In this document: positions 58,892-64,000 of the stretch, piece after piece
Position numbering within the stretch: position 1 is the stretch's first letter
Layout: each line of letters opens with the position of its first letter
DNA from: Microtetraspora niveoalba
Lineage (GTDB): Bacteria; Actinomycetota; Actinomycetes; Streptosporangiales; Streptosporangiaceae
Length of the DNA stretch: 64,000 nt
Direction of reading: 5' to 3'
Assembly (NCBI RefSeq): GCF_001570405.1
Contig: NZ_BBYM01000026.1
Span: forward strand, 1 to 64,000
Translations under genes and position numbers: made by a program
Notes under the pieces: model-generated
Databases searched by the model: none
Seen by the model: only the letters and a program-made list of their open reading frames with translations
Told to the model about the DNA's origin: nothing

Positions 58892-59794
58892 ATGATCTGC
58901 AAGGACCGCGTCGTCATCGTGACCGGCGCCGGGCGCGGCCTGGGCCGCGCGCACGCCCTGGAGTTCGCCCGGCAGGGCGCCAAGGTCGTCGTCAACGACC
59001 TCGGCGTGAGCCGTTCCGGCGAGGGCGGCTCGGACGGCCCCGCACAGCAGGTGGTCGAGGAGATCCGGGCGCTCGGCTGCGAGGCCGTGGCCGACACCTC
59101 CGACATCGCGACGGACGCCGGGGCGCGGGCCCTGGTCGCCACGGCTCTGGAGACCTTCGGGCGGCTGGACGTCCTGGTCAACAACGCCGGGTTCCTGCGC
59201 GACCGCATGCTCGTCAACCTCTCGGAGGAGGAGTGGGACGCGGTCATGCGCGTCCACCTCAAGGGCCACTTCCTGCCGCTGAAGCACGCCGGGCTGCACT
59301 GGCGGGCCGAGTCCAAGGCGGGCCGGCGGCCGGACGCGCGGGTGATCAACACCTCGTCCGGCGCGGGACTGCTCGGCAGCGTGGGCCAGGGCAACTACTC
59401 CGCCGCGAAGGCCGGCATCGTCGGCCTCACCCTGGTCGCCGCCGCCGAGCTCGGCCGGTACGGCGTGACCGTCAACGCCATCGCCCCGGCGGCGCGCACC
59501 CGGATGACCGAGGAGGTCTTCGCCGCCACGATGGCCGCCCCCGAGGAGGGCGCCTTCGACGCGATGGCCCCGGAGAACGTCTCCCCTCTGGTCGCCTGGC
59601 TCGGCTCCCCCCAGTCCGCGGACGTGACCGGCCGCGTCTTCGAGGTCGAGGGCGGCAAGATCTGCGTCATGGAGGGCTTCCGCCACGGCCCCACGACCGA
59701 CAAGGGGGCCCGCTGGGACGCCGCCGAGCTGGGCCCCGAGATCGCCGGGCTGCTGAAGGAGGCCGCCCGTCCCGAGCCGGTCTACGGCGCCTGA
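58892..59794 (+). CDS. Short-chain dehydrogenase of the steroid regulon (MFE2-like)
   Basis: 300 residues. RVVIVTGAGRGLGRAHALEFARQGAKVVVNDLGVSRSGEGGSDGPAQQVVEEIRALGCEAV is typical of hydroxyacyl-CoA dehydrogenases like the N-terminal domain of multifunctional enzyme 2; VNNAGFLRDRML near 92 and Ser-Tyr-Lys (SSGAGLLG, NYSAAKAG) near 150-175 complete the active site. KstR2 regulons contain such an SDR of about 300 residues. ATG at 58892 follows aaggag by 9 bp; ATG 58847 is a longer option. Confidence 0.82.
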   Translation: MICKDRVVIVTGAGRGLGRAHALEFARQGAKVVVNDLGVSRSGEGGSDGPAQQVVEEIRALGCEAVADTSDIATDAGARALVATALETFGRLDVLVNNAGFLRDRMLVNLSEEEWDAVMRVHLKGHFLPLKHAGLHWRAESKAGRRPDARVINTSSGAGLLGSVGQGNYSAAKAGIVGLTLVAAAELGRYGVTVNAIAPAARTRMTEEVFAATMAAPEEGAFDAMAPENVSPLVAWLGSPQSADVTGRVFEVEGGKICVMEGFRHGPTTDKGARWDAAELGPEIAGLLKEAARPEPVYGA

Positions 59795-61221
59795 CGGCCG
59801 GGCCGCACCGTCGCGCGGCGGCCCGGGCGCGCGTGCCACAGGCCCGCCGCGCCCAGGGCCGCTGCGACGCACGCGAGCGGGACCGCGGGCAGCATGTAGC
59901 GGTGGTCGAAGTCGAGCGCGGCGATCGGCCCGACGAACAGGAACATCGCGGTGGCCCACGGCAGCAGCGCCGGACGCCGCCGCCCGATCGCGCCGAGGCC
60001 GCCGAGCAGGAGGACCACGCCGAACAGCGGGCCGTGCAGCGCGTTCGGGTAGCGGTATGCCGCGAAGAACGCGTCGTAGGGCGCGACGGACGCCATCCCG
60101 CGGATGGCGGGGTCGTACGCCGCCCGGACCTGGTCGATGAGCGGGAACGAGGGCAGCGGCCAGGAGCCGACCGGGAGCGTCAGCGCCGGGACGACCCGCT
60201 TCGGGTGGCTCACGGGCGTCCACGCGAAGGCGAGCGACGCGTCGGAGACGACCGCGCGCAGGTAGTCGAGCGGCTGGACGGCGATGGCCCGCAGCGCGAA
60301 GGACCTGGCCAGGTCGTTGTGGGAGAAGCGGTCGCCCGGCAGCCGGTTGAGCGAGGCGTCCGCGGCCCACACGTACTCCCCGGCGGCGTCGACGACGGTG
60401 CCGTTCGGGCACAGCACCGCCACGTCGGCCGGCGGCTTGATCTTCGCGCAGTCGGCGAACGTCATCGTGCGCGCCCACAGCGCCACGCCGTCGGAGCCGC
60501 TGAGGGCGAAGCGCCCGTGGTGCTGCCGGTACCAGCCGGCGTAGGCGGCGAGCGGCAGCGTCCCCGCGACGGCCAGCGCGACGACGGGCCGCCATCCGAC
60601 CCGCCGCACCACGAGATGGAGCACGAACAGGGCGAGCAGCGGCGCCGCGGCCGTCCGGGTGAGACCGGCCACCGCCAGCAGCACCCCGGCCACGGCGGCC
60701 GACCGCGCCGACGGCCTCTCCCGCCACATGAGGACCGTCAGCGCGGCGATGACGAGGAACGTGACCTGGGTGTCGGAGAGCACGGCGTGTTCGAGCCGCA
60801 GGAACGACGGATCGAACAGCACGGGCAGCGCGGCCAGCGTCGCGCCCCAGGCGGGCAGTGAGCGGCGGCGCAGCAGGAGATAGATCATCACCCCCATGCC
60901 GAGCCCCATGACGTGCTGCACGGCGGCCACCAGGGAGACGCTGTGGAAGGGCCACAGCAGCCGCAGGAAGAGCGAGTAACCCGCCGGATGGAACGCGCCG
61001 CCCGGCTTCAGGTGGACGGCCGTGTCGAGATACGTGAACGAGTCGTACCAGTAGAGCTGGGCGGTGGTGTAGCCGAGCATGACGACGGCGCGCAGCGCCG
61101 CCGCCAGGGCGATCACGACGGCGAACAGGCCGTGGCCGGTGCGCAGCGCCCGGCGCAGGCGGCGGCGCGCGCCGCCGGGGGCGACGGGATCGATCTCGAC
61201 GTCGCCGGGTGAGGTGAGCAT
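59782..61221 (-). CDS. Multi-pass membrane protein, GT-C glycosyltransferase-like
   Basis: 479 residues with about 11 hydrophobic helices. The first long loop has YWYDSFTYLDTAVHLKPGGAFHPAGYSLFLRLLWPF, with the acidic position and the HPAGY turn common in GT-C-like proteins of actinomycetes; RLEHAVLSDTQVTFL lies near 145. The substrate cannot be inferred. ATG at 61221 has a GGGGGA site. The 3-prime end overlaps the convergent SDR gene by 13 bp. Confidence 0.65.
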   Translation of the reverse strand: MLTSPGDVEIDPVAPGGARRRLRRALRTGHGLFAVVIALAAALRAVVMLGYTTAQLYWYDSFTYLDTAVHLKPGGAFHPAGYSLFLRLLWPFHSVSLVAAVQHVMGLGMGVMIYLLLRRRSLPAWGATLAALPVLFDPSFLRLEHAVLSDTQVTFLVIAALTVLMWRERPSARSAAVAGVLLAVAGLTRTAAAPLLALFVLHLVVRRVGWRPVVALAVAGTLPLAAYAGWYRQHHGRFALSGSDGVALWARTMTFADCAKIKPPADVAVLCPNGTVVDAAGEYVWAADASLNRLPGDRFSHNDLARSFALRAIAVQPLDYLRAVVSDASLAFAWTPVSHPKRVVPALTLPVGSWPLPSFPLIDQVRAAYDPAIRGMASVAPYDAFFAAYRYPNALHGPLFGVVLLLGGLGAIGRRRPALLPWATAMFLFVGPIAALDFDHRYMLPAVPLACVAAALGAAGLWHARPGRRATVRPGRQAP

Positions 61222-61389
61222 GGACGGTCCCCCGGTCCGTGGCCGGGCGGTTCCCGGCATAGGGGGAGAACTCCAGCGAATGATCGATAAACTCGGCGTC
61301 ACCTGATCTGGTTACGTTCGCGTTATGGCGTGGCTGGCATGGTGGCCCGGTTCGACCGCATGGCATGACGGATGGCAGAGGAGAGCGCG

Positions 61390-62046
61390 GTGCGGATACT
61401 GGTCGCCGAGGACGAGCGGATGCTCGCCGACTCGATCGCGGAAGGGCTGCGCGGGGAGGCCCTGGCCGTCGACGTCGCCTACGACGGTGCGGCCGCGCTC
61501 GACCGGGTGCGGATCAACGACTACGACGTGCTGATCCTGGACCGCGACCTGCCGGGCCTGCACGGCGACGAGGTGTGCCGGGCCGTGGTGGCCGAGGCCG
61601 CGGATGTGCGCATCCTCATGCTCACCGCGTCGGGCGACGTGCGTTCCCGGGTCGCGGGCCTGTCCCTCGGCGCCGACGACTACCTGCCCAAGCCGTTCGC
61701 GTTCGAGGAACTGGTGGCCCGGGTCCACGCGCTGGGCCGCCGGACGCGGGCCGCCGACCCGCCGATCCTGGAGCGGGCGGGCATCCGCCTGGACTGGGCG
61801 CACCGGCAGGTGTTCCGGGACGGACGCTACGTGCCGCTCGCCCGTAAGGAGTTCGGCGTGCTGGCCGAGCTGCTGCGCGCCCGAGGGGCGGTGGTCTCCG
61901 CCGAGACCCTGCTGGAGAAGGTGTGGGACGAGCACATCGACCCGTTCACGAACACGGTGCGCACGACGATGATGAAGCTGCGCCGCAAGATCGGTGAGCC
62001 GTCGGTCATCGAGACCGTCACCGGGGTGGGGTATCGGATCCCGTGA
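61390..62046 (+). CDS. OmpR-family response regulator
   Basis: 218 residues. Receiver domain: acidic pocket AEDE at 6-9, phosphorylated Asp in LILDRDLPG near 51, Thr in MLTASGD near 80 and Lys in LPKPFAFEEL near 102. Winged-helix DNA-binding domain: PLARKEFGVLAELLRARGAVVSAETLLEKVWD and TVRTTMMKLRRKIGEPSVIETVTGVGYRIP. GTG at 61390 with the gaggagag site is preferred to ATG 61372. The stop overlaps the kinase start by 4 bp. Confidence 0.93.
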   Translation: MRILVAEDERMLADSIAEGLRGEALAVDVAYDGAAALDRVRINDYDVLILDRDLPGLHGDEVCRAVVAEAADVRILMLTASGDVRSRVAGLSLGADDYLPKPFAFEELVARVHALGRRTRAADPPILERAGIRLDWAHRQVFRDGRYVPLARKEFGVLAELLRARGAVVSAETLLEKVWDEHIDPFTNTVRTTMMKLRRKIGEPSVIETVTGVGYRIP

Positions 62047-63197
62047 AGAACAGCGTCCGGCTCCGGTTCGCCCTCGCGTGCTGCGGGGTCTTCGTCCTCG
62101 CCGGGATCATCCTGGTCGCGGCGCTCGCCTTCGTCGTACGGCAGAGCCTGGAACCGCGTGACGGGCTCCGGCAGCCGCGGCAGATCATCGCGGCGGGGCG
62201 CACCATCTGGCCCGGAACCGACGAGTACTACATCGCCGGGCAGCGGGTCGCGCAGGTCAGGCGCGTCTACCAGTCCGACGCGATCAGGAACGTGCTGACG
62301 TGGGGCGGCGTCGCGGTGCTCGCGGGCGGCGGGCTCGCCACGGCGGCCGGCTGGCGGGCCGCCGGATGGGCGATGCGCCCCGTCAGGTCGGTCACGGCGA
62401 GCGCGCTGCGCGTCGCCCAGAGCCCCGACCTCACCGAACGCGTCGCCCACAGGGGACCGGACGACGAGGTCAAGGAGCTCGCCGACGCCGTCGACCTCGT
62501 CCTGGCCAGGCTGTCCCGCTCGTTCGACGGGCAGCGGCGGTTCATCGCCAACGCCTCCCACGAGCTGCGCACGCCGCTCACCATCAACCGCACGCTGGTG
62601 GACGTGGCGGTCCGGCGGCCCGACGCGAGCGAGGACGTCAAGCGGCTCGGCGAGTCGCTGCTGGTGGTCAACACCCGGCACGAGCGGCTGATCAACGGCC
62701 TGCTCGCCCTGGCCGAGGGCGAGCGGGCGGTGCTCGACCGGCGGCCCTTCGACCTGGCCGACGTCGCCGAGCACGTGCTCGACCTGGCCGCCGCCGAGGC
62801 GAAGGAGCAGGGGGTGACCGTCCACCGGCTGCTCGACCCCGCGCCCACCGCGGGTGAGACGGTGCTGGTCGAACGGCTCGTGCAGAACCTGGTGGAGAAC
62901 GCCGTCCGGCACAACCACGCGGGCGGCGAGGTGTGGGTGACCACGCGGCGGCGGGCCGACCGGGTGGAGCTGGTCGTGGCCAACACCGGACTGCCGGTGC
63001 CGCCGTACGAGATCGAGACGATCTTCGAGCCGTTCCGGCGGCTGCACGGCGACCGGCTGCGCTCGGACCGGGGCAGCGGCCTCGGGCTGTCCATCGTCCG
63101 GGTCGTCGCCGAGGCGCACGACGGCACCGTGACCGCCGAACCCCGCGAGGAGGGCGGGCTCACCATCGCCGTCGAGCTGCCGCAGGCGACCGCCTGA
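62043..63197 (+). CDS. Sensor histidine kinase
   Basis: 384 residues. Two transmembrane helices (about 8-32 and 84-108) enclose a short extracytoplasmic loop of about 50 residues; then a HAMP domain (MRPVRSVTASALRVAQSPDLTERVAHRGPDDEVKELADAVD), the H-box FIANASHELRTPL near 175, the N-box LVQNLVENAVRHN near 285 and the G-boxes RSDRGSGLGLSIVR near 345. It pairs with the response regulator upstream. The stimulus is unknown. Confidence 0.93.
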   Translation: MKNSVRLRFALACCGVFVLAGIILVAALAFVVRQSLEPRDGLRQPRQIIAAGRTIWPGTDEYYIAGQRVAQVRRVYQSDAIRNVLTWGGVAVLAGGGLATAAGWRAAGWAMRPVRSVTASALRVAQSPDLTERVAHRGPDDEVKELADAVDLVLARLSRSFDGQRRFIANASHELRTPLTINRTLVDVAVRRPDASEDVKRLGESLLVVNTRHERLINGLLALAEGERAVLDRRPFDLADVAEHVLDLAAAEAKEQGVTVHRLLDPAPTAGETVLVERLVQNLVENAVRHNHAGGEVWVTTRRRADRVELVVANTGLPVPPYEIETIFEPFRRLHGDRLRSDRGSGLGLSIVRVVAEAHDGTVTAEPREEGGLTIAVELPQATA

Positions 63198-63310
63198 CGC
63201 CCCCGCCCCGGCCGTCCGGACCGCGCCGCCGTCCGCCTCCCCGAGCGCGGCCGGCGCGACCACGACCGGACGGGTCAACGACCGGGGCGACCGGCGCCCC
63301 GGCGACCGGG

Positions 63311-64000
63311 TCAGGCCCGGGAGAGCTCCGCCTTCTGCACCTTGCCGGAGGCGTTCTTCGGCAGGCCCTCCACCACGACGACCTCGCGCGGCACCTTGAA
63401 GTTCGCGAGCAGGCCCCGGCAGTACTCGACGAGCGCCTCCGGGCTGAGCTCGGCCCCGGGACGCGGCACGACGTAGGCGCGGCCGACCTCGCCCATCCGC
63501 TGGTCGGGGACGCCGATCACCGCGGCCTCGGCGACCCCCTCGTACCGGGCGAGCACCTGCTCGATCTCGGCCGGGTACACGTTGAAGCCGCCGACCACGA
63601 ACATGTCCTTGGAGCGGCCGGTGATGGTCAGGTTGCCGCGTTCGTCCACGCGGCCCCGGTCCCCGGTCACCAGCCAGCCGTCCTTGATGGCGCCGGCGGT
63701 CGCCTGCGCGTCGTCGAGGTAGCCGAGCATCACGTTGTAGCCCCGGACGATGACGTCGCCGTCCTCGCCCGCCGGGACGTCGCGGCCCTCCGCGTCCACG
63801 ATCCGCAGCTCCACGCCGTCGATGACGCGGCCCGCCGTGTTCGCCACGGTCTCGTCGTCGTCGTCCAGCGAGCAGGAGGTGACCGTGCCGCACGACTCGG
63901 TCAGCCCGTACGCGGTGACGACCTCGGGGAACAGCTCGGCCCGCATCCGCTGCACCAGCGCGACCGGGACCACCGACGAGCCGGTGACCGCGAGGCGCAG
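63311..64000 (-). CDS. fadD3: Acyl-CoA synthetase, FadD3-like, partial at window edge
   Basis: C-terminal 230 residues of an AMP-forming acyl-CoA ligase; the frame continues past base 64000. Visible motifs: TAYGLTESCGTV (A5 region), DGWLVTGDRGRVDERGNLTITGRSKDMFVVGGFNVYPAEIEQVLA (A7-A8) and the catalytic Lys in LPKNASGKVQKAEL near the end. The VGGFNVYPAEIE stretch and the steroid-gene context favour FadD3, which activates the HIP propionate side chain. GTCA hairpins are not obvious in the 113-bp gap behind it. Confidence 0.85.
   Translation of the reverse strand: MRLAVTGSSVVPVALVQRMRAELFPEVVTAYGLTESCGTVTSCSLDDDDETVANTAGRVIDGVELRIVDAEGRDVPAGEDGDVIVRGYNVMLGYLDDAQATAGAIKDGWLVTGDRGRVDERGNLTITGRSKDMFVVGGFNVYPAEIEQVLARYEGVAEAAVIGVPDQRMGEVGRAYVVPRPGAELSPEALVEYCRGLLANFKVPREVVVVEGLPKNASGKVQKAELSRA

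Noticed and set aside
63198-63310. GC-rich inverted repeats behind the kinase and FadD3 genes as a terminator
   Set aside because: Several short overlapping pairings are possible but none stands out from the background GC content.

Overview
The window reads as a contiguous piece of chromosome from a high-GC actinomycete, most likely of the Streptosporangiales type (a placement from gene content, not from a marker gene). Supporting signs are very high third-position GC, many GTG starts, ATGA and GTGA gene overlaps, several apparently leaderless promoters, a group 1h [NiFe] hydrogenase, an actinobacterial inositol cluster and a KstR2-type steroid regulon. I found no rRNA, tRNA, CRISPR array or intact insertion sequence.

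Layout. (1) 33-5591: a urease operon on the plus strand, with a His-tailed sirohydrochlorin-chelatase-like protein, then ureB, ureC, ureF, ureG and ureD; ureA and ureE are not in view. (2) 5704-6825: a small hypothetical gene and a membrane-anchored NERD protein. (3) 7130-22544: a long minus-strand block that looks like one metabolic programme for inositol phosphates. It holds a secreted beta-propeller phytase, an ABC importer (binding protein 19947, fused permease 10550, ATPase 9455), three phosphatase-like genes directly behind the ATPase, a PiT phosphate transporter with its DUF47 partner, and iolG, iolE, iolC, a Cgl0159-type aldolase-like gene and iolD. Near-identical TGTCATGACA-type operators lie in the iolG/binding-protein promoter region and in front of the phytase. 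(4) 22773-29995: a group 1h high-affinity hydrogenase (small and large subunits) with a conserved accessory set, ending in a maturation protease and a 35-residue membrane peptide. (5) 30079-33863: a mobile-element scar, a lipoprotein, a PadR regulator and a GT-C-like membrane protein.

(6) 34096-39870 and 55268-64000: two halves of a KstR2-like regulon for the last steroid rings (thiolase, TetR, IpdF, enoyl-CoA hydratase and two acyl-CoA dehydrogenases on the left; IpdC, IpdB, IpdA, EchA20, an SDR and FadD3 on the right). A 19-bp operator, identical at 18 of 19 positions, stands in the divergent promoter of each half. The right half also contains a GT-C protein and a two-component system. (7) 40136-55101: a block of about 15 kb between these halves that looks accessory: a HesB-like protein, an ArsR/MFS/aminopeptidase operon with an unusual box array, two TetR modules with recognisable operators, an FMO-SDR fusion, an ABM-truncated-haemoglobin fusion, a secreted protein, a DoxX/AraC pair and a three-gene putative defence operon (RecF-like ATPase, TOPRIM protein, DUF262 protein).

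The most interesting points are the inositol-phosphate scavenging locus, the PARIS-like ATPase/TOPRIM pair joined to a DUF262 protein, and the set of operator pairs that tie regulators to their targets. Functions are assigned from family motifs visible in the translations; no database search was possible.
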